Source: an uncultured Tenacibaculum sp. (GTDB lineage Bacteria; Bacteroidota; Bacteroidia; Flavobacteriales; Flavobacteriaceae). From it: a DNA stretch of 64,000 bases. The notes beneath the pieces are model-generated. The model was not told the origin of the DNA, ran no database searches, and saw nothing but the letters and a program-made list of their open reading frames with translations. A program made the translations under genes and the position numbers. The stretch lies in contig CANLMR010000005.1 in assembly GCA_947492185.1 (NCBI GenBank), positions 62,001-126,000 of the forward strand, given 5' to 3'. Shown piece after piece: positions 55,098-62,006 of this stretch. Position 1 is the first letter of the stretch; each line of letters starts with the position of its first letter.

Positions 55098-55295
55098 TTA
55101 TCCTACTTCTTCTTGTGTTCTTAATCTTTGAATGTAAGATGCTTTAATTTTCTGAGCTCTTTTCGCAACAGATGGTTTAGTAAACTGCTTACGACTACGT
55201 AACATTCTCATTGTCTTAGTACGATCAAATTTACGCTTGTAACGTTTTAAAGCTCTATCGATATTCTCACCTTCTTTTACTGGAATAATTAACAT
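55098..55295 (-). CDS. rpsU: 30S ribosomal protein bS21
   Basis: 65 residues; MLIIPVKEGENIDRALKRYKRKFDRTKTMRMLRSRKQFTKPSVAKRAQKIKASYIQRL is a full bS21. In Bacteroidota ribosomes bS21, with bS18 and bS6, is known to hold the 3' end of 16S rRNA so that the anti-Shine-Dalgarno is hidden. This gene keeps a very strong Shine-Dalgarno sequence, which fits autogenous control: ribosomes lacking bS21 would favour its mRNA. It has its own promoter and terminator. Confidence 0.97.
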   Translation of the reverse strand: MLIIPVKEGENIDRALKRYKRKFDRTKTMRMLRSRKQFTKPSVAKRAQKIKASYIQRLRTQEEVG

Positions 55296-55302
55296 GTTTT
55301 TG

Positions 55303-55313
55303 CACCTCCTTTC
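55303..55313 (-). promoter_or_regulatory. Unusually strong Shine-Dalgarno sequence of rpsU
   Basis: GAAAGGAGGTG on the minus strand is complementary over 11 nt to the conserved 16S 3' tail CACCTCCTTTC. AAGGAGGT ends 8 nt before the ATG, an optimal distance. I noticed no comparable sequence before the other starts I examined. Confidence 0.9.
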
Positions 55314-55392
55314 ATACGAATCTTATATGTTTTTATTATTTAAGTAGACAATTAATCAACTGTAAATAACGGTTTTACATTTTATTGGGGTG

Positions 55393-55400
55393 CAAATATA
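55393..55400 (-). promoter_or_regulatory. Candidate promoter -7 box of rpsU
   Basis: TATATTTG on the minus strand, exact match, giving a leader of about 90 nt before the rpsU start. No TTG at -33. Confidence 0.45.
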
Positions 55401-55434
55401 CATATTAATTTTAATATTTCTATCTATTTTACTT

Positions 55435-56817
55435 TTATTTAGGAGCCCAAACTGAGTAGCTTTTAGGCGGTACTTGAATCTTCACCCACTTACCTCCTTG
55501 AGTAACTGGTTCCCAATTTGAATGCCCTGTGTAATCCTTAATTCTAGCGTTAGACCAGTTTGTTTCTATCCAACGTTCTTTCCATGAATTAGAATTGTTA
55601 ATATACACTACAAGTCCTGCATTATTATATCCGTTTCTTTTTGCAACATATTCGTCATTATCTGTATATAAGATATTAGTAGAACCTCCAGCTAAATTAT
55701 TATGAATCCAGATAAGGTTATTTAGCTTTGATTTACTCAGCCATTCTTCATAATCTCTATAGAAGATTGTAGGATATCCTTCATGAGTTAATATATATGC
55801 ATAAGCTAATAACTTATTGTTAACTATCTCATCTGTATCATGATTAGCTACAAAGGTTACTGCTTTAGAAGAATTCCTTTTCCAAAGCATATCATCGTTT
55901 AATCTATTTAAATTGTTACCTTCAAAAGCATCTCTCATTCTATAATAACAAGCAAAATCAAATGCAGATGCCTGAGCTTCGCCTGACCACCAATCTAAAG
56001 TCCCTGCATTTCCGTCCCAATATTCACCAACTGAGAAACCACCAACAGAATTATTCCATTCCCTTACAACCCAAGGCTCAAATCCTTTTACATAATCAAA
56101 TCTCCATCCATCAAATCCCATTACATTCTTATAATACTTTGCAACACTATTAGATCTTTTCCACAACCAATCTTGCACATAAGGCTGACAATGACTTAAG
56201 TCTGGAAAACCACCAAAAACTCCTGAATCACTATAACAATTTGCATTTGGATGGAAATCTGCATTACTTCTATAAAACTTACCAGAAAGCGGATTAAAAT
56301 CTGTATAATAAGGTGTTCCTGTATAAGGATTAGGCTCTAAATCTCCACCACTATTATGATTTATTACAATATCTGCAATAACACTTAAACTTGCGTTATG
56401 AGCTTCGCTAATTAAACTTTCTAATTCAGTTTTTGAACCAAATCTAGTTTCAGTACTTCCCATTTGATTATATTGTCCGAAATCATAATAATCAAAAGGA
56501 TCATATCCCATAGAAAACGCTCCGTTCTGAGCTTTCGAAACTGGCGGTAACCAGATTGCATCAATTCCGGCATTACTCCAATCTTGGACTTTCCCTTCTA
56601 CTACTTGCCACCAAGTTCCACCCGCTGGAACATCCCAATAAAATGCTTGCATCATTACACCAGTACCAATTGGTTTTAAACCCGCGCGAGCAGCAACATT
56701 TACATTTTCTTTTAATTTTGAATCTAATTGTTGATTATCATCTTGAATACCCGTTTCTTTAGAACAAGAAAAATGGACAAACAAAATGATAATTAATAAT
56801 TTTTGAAAGGTTTTCAT
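55435..56817 (-). CDS. Alpha-amylase (GH13) lipoprotein
   Basis: 460 residues from the ATG at 56817. MKTFQKLLIIILFVHFSC is a lipoprotein signal with Cys18; a longer frame from 56913 lacks a signal-like start. The GH13 barrel is complete: GVMMQAFYWDVPAGGTWW near the start, DIVINHNSGG, nucleophile Asp241 in GWRFDYVKGF, acid/base Glu265 in SVGEYWDG and transition-state Asp327 in VANHDTDE, then a beta-sheet domain C. It cuts alpha-1,4-glucans at the cell surface. No SusC/SusD pair or other glycan genes adjoin it. Two palindromes in front of it resemble LacI-family operators. Confidence 0.93.
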   Translation of the reverse strand: MKTFQKLLIIILFVHFSCSKETGIQDDNQQLDSKLKENVNVAARAGLKPIGTGVMMQAFYWDVPAGGTWWQVVEGKVQDWSNAGIDAIWLPPVSKAQNGAFSMGYDPFDYYDFGQYNQMGSTETRFGSKTELESLISEAHNASLSVIADIVINHNSGGDLEPNPYTGTPYYTDFNPLSGKFYRSNADFHPNANCYSDSGVFGGFPDLSHCQPYVQDWLWKRSNSVAKYYKNVMGFDGWRFDYVKGFEPWVVREWNNSVGGFSVGEYWDGNAGTLDWWSGEAQASAFDFACYYRMRDAFEGNNLNRLNDDMLWKRNSSKAVTFVANHDTDEIVNNKLLAYAYILTHEGYPTIFYRDYEEWLSKSKLNNLIWIHNNLAGGSTNILYTDNDEYVAKRNGYNNAGLVVYINNSNSWKERWIETNWSNARIKDYTGHSNWEPVTQGGKWVKIQVPPKSYSVWAPK

Positions 56818-56860
56818 ATTAATTAGGTTTTTGTTTCTAGTGAAGTTATACATTGAAAAC

Positions 56861-56898
56861 CAAATTTCGAAATCGGTGTAGAAGCGAAATCGATTTCG
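56861..56898 (-). promoter_or_regulatory. Candidate LacI-type double operator and promoter of the alpha-amylase gene
   Basis: Two palindromes with a central CG, ATTTCGAAAT (56864-56873) and CGAAATCGATTTCG (56885-56898), have centres 23 bp apart, about two helical turns. The first overlaps GAAATTTG (complement of 56861-56868), a 7-of-8 -7 box. A central CG in an A/T-flanked palindrome is typical of LacI-family sites, which often control sugar genes. Confidence 0.5.
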
Positions 56899-56951
56899 TG
56901 TTAATAAATTCATGAATTAATAAAATGAAACATGAAAAATTAAGCAAAAAC

Positions 56952-56982
56952 AAAATGAGAACCTAAAAGATTCTCATTTTTT
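56952..56982. terminator. Hairpin terminator after the acyl-CoA dehydrogenase gene
   Basis: AAAATGAGAA, a 9-nt loop and TTCTCATTTT with T-rich flanks on both strands. Confidence 0.8.
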
Positions 56983-57005
56983 AAAATTTATATTAACATA
57001 TAAAA

Positions 57006-58163
57006 TTATGTCGCTGGTTTATATTCTTTTTTATCAATTACCATTTTAGCAATAATTTCTTTAAGAATCTCTGAAGTACCTCCTCCAATTGGACCCAAAC
57101 GGCTATCTCTAAACATTCTCGCTAAAGGATAATCTTCCATGTAACCATATCCTCCAAGTAATTGTAATGCATCATAAATTACTTCATCTGCCATTTTAGT
57201 AGAAAGTAATTTACTCATACTTGCTTCTTTTACAACATAAATCCCTTCATTTAAACGTTTTGTAATAGAATAATTATACTCTTTACACATATCAACTTTA
57301 GAAGCCATTTCTGCTACATTATGACGTAAAGCCTGGAATTTATTGATCTTTCTACCGAAAGCTTCACGTTCTTCCATATATTGAATAGCATACTCTACCG
57401 CATATTCAGCTCTAGCGTGAGCATTTACTCCCATAACTAATCGCTCTAAGGCAAAGTGTTGCATAATATATGGGAATCCCATTCCTTCTTCTCCCATTAG
57501 ATTTTCTTTAGGAATAACAACATTATCAAATGCAATTTCTCCTGTATCCGAAGCTCTCCATCCTAATTTATCTAATTTAGTTGATGAAACACCTTTTGTA
57601 TCTCTGTCGACTAAAAATATACTCATCCCTTTATGCTTATCTTCAGGATTAGTTTTTGCCGCTACAATTAAATAATCTGAATATATACCATTAGTAATAA
57701 AAGTTTTAGAACCATTAATCACATAAGTATCACCTTCTTTCACAGCAGTTGTTCTCATACCTGCAACATCACTTCCCCCAAAAGGCTCTGTAATACAAAG
57801 ACAACCAATCATTTTTCCTTCAATACTAGGAGTTAAGTATTCTCTTTTAATTCTGTCATCACCTTCTTTCTTTAAATGCGTCATTGCTAAATAAGCATGT
57901 GCCCACATAGCAGCAGCAAATCCTCCTGAGTTTATTCTTTGTAACTCTTCAAGAAATATAACGGTATAAAATAAATCAAGATCTAGTCCTCCATATTCTT
58001 CTGGTTGATTTAAACCGAAATACCCCATTTCTCCGAATTTCTCCCAGATGAAACGATCTATTGTTCCAGTTTTTTCCCATTTATCAATATGAGGAACTAC
58101 CTCTTTCTGTAAAAAGTCTCTAAAACTTTTACGAAATGAATCGTGCTCTTCAGTAAAATACAT
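57006..58163 (-). CDS. Acyl-CoA dehydrogenase
   Basis: 385 residues. The FAD-binding family signatures are clear: CITEPFGGSDVAGMRTTA with the flavin contacts, FITNGIYSDYLIVAAKT, the central GWRASDTGEIAFDNVVIP, the catalytic-region VMGVNAHARAEYAVEYAIQYMEEREAFGRKINKFQ and the C-terminal LLGGYGYMEDYPLARMFRDSR. It oxidises an acyl-CoA to the 2-enoyl form in fatty or branched-chain acid breakdown; chain specificity cannot be told. It follows the helix-hairpin-helix gene by 30 bp, so read-through from upstream is possible. Confidence 0.93.
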   Translation of the reverse strand: MYFTEEHDSFRKSFRDFLQKEVVPHIDKWEKTGTIDRFIWEKFGEMGYFGLNQPEEYGGLDLDLFYTVIFLEELQRINSGGFAAAMWAHAYLAMTHLKKEGDDRIKREYLTPSIEGKMIGCLCITEPFGGSDVAGMRTTAVKEGDTYVINGSKTFITNGIYSDYLIVAAKTNPEDKHKGMSIFLVDRDTKGVSSTKLDKLGWRASDTGEIAFDNVVIPKENLMGEEGMGFPYIMQHFALERLVMGVNAHARAEYAVEYAIQYMEEREAFGRKINKFQALRHNVAEMASKVDMCKEYNYSITKRLNEGIYVVKEASMSKLLSTKMADEVIYDALQLLGGYGYMEDYPLARMFRDSRLGPIGGGTSEILKEIIAKMVIDKKEYKPAT

Positions 58164-58193
58164 ACTGTATAAAAATTTTAATTTGGTTGTTTG

Positions 58194-59069
58194 TTATTCT
58201 GCCTTCAAATATAATACTATTCTCTGGTATTTATTTTCTGGAAAATCTTTAATATTTCTTAATTCTGATATATTTTGAAGCTCAGCTACTTCATCTCTGT
58301 AATCAAAAATCTTCTTACATAAATCATAATCTATGTACGGATTACTAAGTACTTCCTTAAAGGAGGCTGTATTGACGTTAATTTTTTCAATTTTTGGAAC
58401 TGATTCTATAGAAAAAACTTTTAGGACTTTTTTAACAACTTCGTCTTCTAATCCCCAGACTTCGTTTAACTGATCTTCAATAGTAAAACCTTTTAATTTA
58501 GAACGATACTTAATAATTCGTTCTGATAATTTCTCTCCTACTCCATTGATAGTTTTAAAATCATCTTGAGTTGCAAGATTAATATCCTTAGTAGAAACTT
58601 TAGTTTCTTTTTTAGAATCTGAGTTGTATTGATAAGGTTTAGATTTCTTTTGAGTAACCCAATCTGGAAATTTAAAATAAGGTGATATTTTGTTCAGCAG
58701 TGAATCTGAGACCTTAGTTACCTTTTGAAACTCTTTTGCAGAGTTTACATATTTATTTGTTTTTCTAAATTTATGAAGTTTATCAATTTCTTCAGTAGAC
58801 ATTCCTAATTGATATCCTTTGAAATCTGTTATAAAATTTGGATTAAAAGGAAATAATTTAGGTTTTCTATTCTCCAGTTCTACTTTTCTTAAACTATCTA
58901 TTTCTTTTTCAAAGGCAATAATTTCTTTAGTATCTATGTCTTTCTTTTCATCAGAAGAAAAATCAACAAAAACATAAATTAATTGTAGAACAACTATCAA
59001 TACAATTAAAAACAAAATCCCATTTCTTTGGCTTTTTGTATACCAGAAATGGGATTTGAAATTATTCAT
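58194..59069 (-). CDS. Membrane-anchored helix-hairpin-helix (ComEA-like) protein
   Basis: 291 residues. A basic N-terminus (KSHFWYTKSQRN) and one membrane helix (GILFLIVLIVVLQLIYVFV) predict an extracytoplasmic C-terminal part. That part holds two or more ComEA-type helix-hairpin-helix units: INLATQDDFKTINGVGEKLSERIIKYRSKLKGF and INVNTASFKEVLSNPYIDYDLCKKIFDYRD. A degenerate third one may lie near residue 90. HhH units bind DNA without sequence specificity; by analogy with ComEA this could take up DNA in the periplasm. It starts 15 bp after the symporter gene. Confidence 0.85.
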   Translation of the reverse strand: MNNFKSHFWYTKSQRNGILFLIVLIVVLQLIYVFVDFSSDEKKDIDTKEIIAFEKEIDSLRKVELENRKPKLFPFNPNFITDFKGYQLGMSTEEIDKLHKFRKTNKYVNSAKEFQKVTKVSDSLLNKISPYFKFPDWVTQKKSKPYQYNSDSKKETKVSTKDINLATQDDFKTINGVGEKLSERIIKYRSKLKGFTIEDQLNEVWGLEDEVVKKVLKVFSIESVPKIEKINVNTASFKEVLSNPYIDYDLCKKIFDYRDEVAELQNISELRNIKDFPENKYQRIVLYLKAE

Positions 59070-59084
59070 ATTTGCAAAAAACTA

Positions 59085-60674
59085 TTATAAGCTTTTAATA
59101 GCTTCTAAATATCTTTTTAATTGCTTTTTAACTACAGGCATTAAGAAGTACAATCCTACCATATTAGGGAATACCATTGCAAAAATCATTGCATCTGAGA
59201 ATGCCCAGATTGACCCCATACTTGCAGCGGCACCAATTACTACGAAAGTTAAAAATAATAACTTATACGTTAAATCAGCTTTCTTACCTCTACCAAATAA
59301 GAATTTCCAAGATTGTAATCCGTAATACGACCAAGAAATCATAGTAGATACAGCAAATAATACAACAGCAATTGTTAAAAACACATTCGAGAAAGGAATA
59401 TATTCAGCAAAAGCTTTAGATGTTATACCAGCTCCTTCATAACGCATTCCGTCAATTAAAACTCCACCTGTTCCATCTCCTCCGTATTCAAAAACTCCAC
59501 CAGTATTAAATATAATAATTACTAAAGCAGTCATGGTACAAATAACAACAGTATCAATAAACGGTTCTAATAAAGCAACTAATCCTTCCGAAGCAGAATA
59601 TTTTGTTTTTACAGCTGAGTGCGCAATCGAAGCAGAACCTGCTCCAGCCTCGTTTGAAAATGCCGCTCTTTTAAAACCAACTAATAAAACTCCTATAAAC
59701 CCACCAACTCCAATAGCTTTTGGATTGAATGCCTCTCTAAAAATTAATCCTAAAGCATCATCTACTAAAGAAACATTACTTAAAATAATATATAAACAAG
59801 CTATGATATACAATACAGCCATAAAAGGAACAACTTTTTCCGTTACTGTAGCAATACGCTTAATTCCTCCAATAATAATAATACCAACTAAAATTGCTAG
59901 TACAACTCCAATAATAGCTCCAGCTCCAGTACTTTCTAACCCTAATAATTCTTTAAGTACAATAGTAGCTTGATTAGATTGTGCTGCATTTCCTCCTCCG
60001 AAAGAACCTCCAATACAGAAAATAGCAAATAATACAGCTGTTACTTTACCAAGCATCGTAAATCCTTTATCCTTTAAACCTTTAGATAAGTAGTACATTG
60101 GACCACCATACACAGTACCTTCTTCATCTACATCTCTATATTGCACACCTAAAGTACACTCTACGAACTTTGTTGACATTCCTAATAACCCACAAACAAT
60201 CATCCAGAATGTTGCACCAGGACCACCTAAAGCAATTGCTAAAGCTACCCCCGCAATATTACCGTTACCTACTGTACCAGATACCGCTGTTGCCAAAGCT
60301 TGAAAGTGCGAAACTTCTCCCTCTTGACTTTCATCTCTAATTGTTTCAATTGAATCACCTCCTGGTGTAGAGTCTCCGTAAGCTGTTTCTACAACGGCTT
60401 TATCTACTTCATCGTACTTACCTCTAACCACGTTAATTGCTGTTAAGAAATAACGAATGTTTGGAAAACCAAAGTAAATAGTAAAAAATGCTGCACTAAA
60501 AACTAAAAGAATTAATACGAACGGAGTTCCAGCTATATCAAAGAAAATCATTTTACTGAAAAAATCAGAAAATGGTTTAAAAGCCTCATCGATTTTCTGA
60601 TCTAAACCTTTCTCTTGAGCAAAGGTTAACATCGGTACTATGGCTAATAGTAACGTTAAAAGTTTTTTATTCAT
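59085..60674 (-). CDS. Alanine/glycine:cation symporter (AGCS family)
   Basis: 529 residues, about 10-11 membrane helices. Family motifs: FQALATAVSGTVGNGNIAGVALAIALGGPGATFWMIVCGLLGMSTKFVECTLGVQYRD, GGPMYYLSKGLKDKG and FKRAAFSNEAGAGSASIAHSAV. AGCS carriers import alanine or glycine with sodium. An N-terminal signal-like segment (MNKKLLTLLLAIVPMLTFAQ) before the first core helix is an addition to the core fold. The downstream HhH gene follows after 15 bp. Confidence 0.93.
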   Translation of the reverse strand: MNKKLLTLLLAIVPMLTFAQEKGLDQKIDEAFKPFSDFFSKMIFFDIAGTPFVLILLVFSAAFFTIYFGFPNIRYFLTAINVVRGKYDEVDKAVVETAYGDSTPGGDSIETIRDESQEGEVSHFQALATAVSGTVGNGNIAGVALAIALGGPGATFWMIVCGLLGMSTKFVECTLGVQYRDVDEEGTVYGGPMYYLSKGLKDKGFTMLGKVTAVLFAIFCIGGSFGGGNAAQSNQATIVLKELLGLESTGAGAIIGVVLAILVGIIIIGGIKRIATVTEKVVPFMAVLYIIACLYIILSNVSLVDDALGLIFREAFNPKAIGVGGFIGVLLVGFKRAAFSNEAGAGSASIAHSAVKTKYSASEGLVALLEPFIDTVVICTMTALVIIIFNTGGVFEYGGDGTGGVLIDGMRYEGAGITSKAFAEYIPFSNVFLTIAVVLFAVSTMISWSYYGLQSWKFLFGRGKKADLTYKLLFLTFVVIGAAASMGSIWAFSDAMIFAMVFPNMVGLYFLMPVVKKQLKRYLEAIKSL

Positions 60675-60772
60675 AATAGTGTAAATAATAGTTTTTTTGA
60701 TTTAGTGGTGCGCAATATCTTAAAAAACTGACCTTTTGACAAGTTTTTCGAGTTAAAACTGAAGTTTCTACA

Positions 60773-61777
60773 TTAAAACAATGCTCTTAACTTATGAATT
60801 TGTTCGGGCCTTCCTAATACAATTAAATTTCCACCAGCTTCTAATTTTAAAGATGCTTCTGGGTTTATAACATACTCTTCTTCAGATGTCTTATAACCTA
60901 TAACTGTACAACCCGTTTTCTTTCTTAAATCTAAATCTAAGATGGTTTTGTTTAAATATTCTTTTGGTAAATCATCGATAGCCACCTCTTCTAAATTTGC
61001 TGTTGTATCTCCTTCTATTGTTAATCGATCAACAAACTCAATTACATCTGGTGTTACAACAAGTGAAGCCATATGTGCTCCTCCTAGTTTATCTGGCATT
61101 ATTACATTATTAGCTCCTGCAATTTTTAATTTACTATATGTACTTTCTTTTGAAGCTCTACTTATTATTTTACACTTTTTATTTAATTGACTAGCTGTTA
61201 ATACCACAAATAAATTATCTGCATCTGAAGGCAAAGCGGTAATCAAAAATTTAGCATTATTAATTCCTGCCTTTAGTAAAGTTTCATCTGATGTAGCATC
61301 TCCTTCCACATTTAAAACTTTTCGCTCATCTAAGTGTTTAATTAATTCTTTATCTTTTTCAATAATTACAACGTTACGTTTATAACTTTTCAATTTGGCA
61401 AGTGCTTGTTTTCCGTTTCTACCAAAACCACAAACTATCGTATGCCCATCAAGTTGTTCTATTTGTTTTTGCACTCTTTTAATTTTTAGTTGTTGAAAAA
61501 AATCTCCACTAATTAAATACTCAGAAAAAGAAGACACTGCGTATCCAAAAGTAAATAAGCTTGATAATATTAAAAATATAGTAAATACTTTTTCTTCAGG
61601 CGTGAAAGGATGTACTTCACCAAAACCAACTGTAGTTACTGTAATTACAGTCATATAAAAAGCGTCAATAAAAGAATAACCAAACAATAAGAAATAACCA
61701 ATAATTCCTACTAAAAAAGTTAGTCCAGTAAAAAAAATTGCTTTGTATAAACGCGATCTAAAAACTACTCCAATCAT
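60773..61777 (-). CDS. Two-helix potassium channel with RCK (TrkA-N/TrkA-C) domains
   Basis: 334 residues. Two membrane helices flank a pore loop with selectivity filter TTVGFGE (residues 49-53 TVGFG). The RCK module has the Rossmann motif IVCGFGRNGKQAL, followed by the acidic VIIEKDKE strand end, and a TrkA-C domain (residues of about 245-334, LEEVAIDDLPKEYLNKTILDLDLRKKTGCTVIGYK). Such channels are gated by nucleotides or ions bound to the RCK ring. Its ATG overlaps the PspC gene stop (ATGA, 61774-61777), so translation is coupled. Confidence 0.92.
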   Translation of the reverse strand: MIGVVFRSRLYKAIFFTGLTFLVGIIGYFLLFGYSFIDAFYMTVITVTTVGFGEVHPFTPEEKVFTIFLILSSLFTFGYAVSSFSEYLISGDFFQQLKIKRVQKQIEQLDGHTIVCGFGRNGKQALAKLKSYKRNVVIIEKDKELIKHLDERKVLNVEGDATSDETLLKAGINNAKFLITALPSDADNLFVVLTASQLNKKCKIISRASKESTYSKLKIAGANNVIMPDKLGGAHMASLVVTPDVIEFVDRLTIEGDTTANLEEVAIDDLPKEYLNKTILDLDLRKKTGCTVIGYKTSEEEYVINPEASLKLEAGGNLIVLGRPEQIHKLRALF

Positions 61778-61998
61778 AAATCAAACACTGAGGTTCGTTT
61801 AGTATAAATTCTATCTTTTAATCTAAGTAAAAATGCTATAATTAAATACAAACCAAAAGACAACCCTACTGTAACAAAAGATATGTATATAAAAAACAGT
61901 CGAACATTCACTGCTCGCATTCCTAATCTATCTGCTAGTCTAGATGAAACATCAAATCCATTTCTTTCGAAAAAATATCGAATACCATTGACAATCAT
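61774..61998 (-). CDS. PspC domain small membrane protein
   Basis: 74 residues. IRYFFERNGFDVSSRLADRLGMRAVNVRLFFIYISFVTVGLSFGLYLIIAFLLRLKDRIY matches the PspC domain with one hydrophobic segment. In enterobacteria PspC senses membrane stress with PspB; stand-alone PspC proteins are common in Bacteroidota with unknown roles. It is coupled to the channel gene by a 4-bp overlap and starts 8 bp after the CHAT gene stop. Confidence 0.88.
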   Translation of the reverse strand: MIVNGIRYFFERNGFDVSSRLADRLGMRAVNVRLFFIYISFVTVGLSFGLYLIIAFLLRLKDRIYTKRTSVFDL

Positions 61999-62006
61999 AA
62001 CTATCT

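Noticed and set aside
56818..56913. Longer start of the alpha-amylase
   Set aside because: The extra 32 residues overlap the promoter and operator and push the lipoprotein signal inside the chain.
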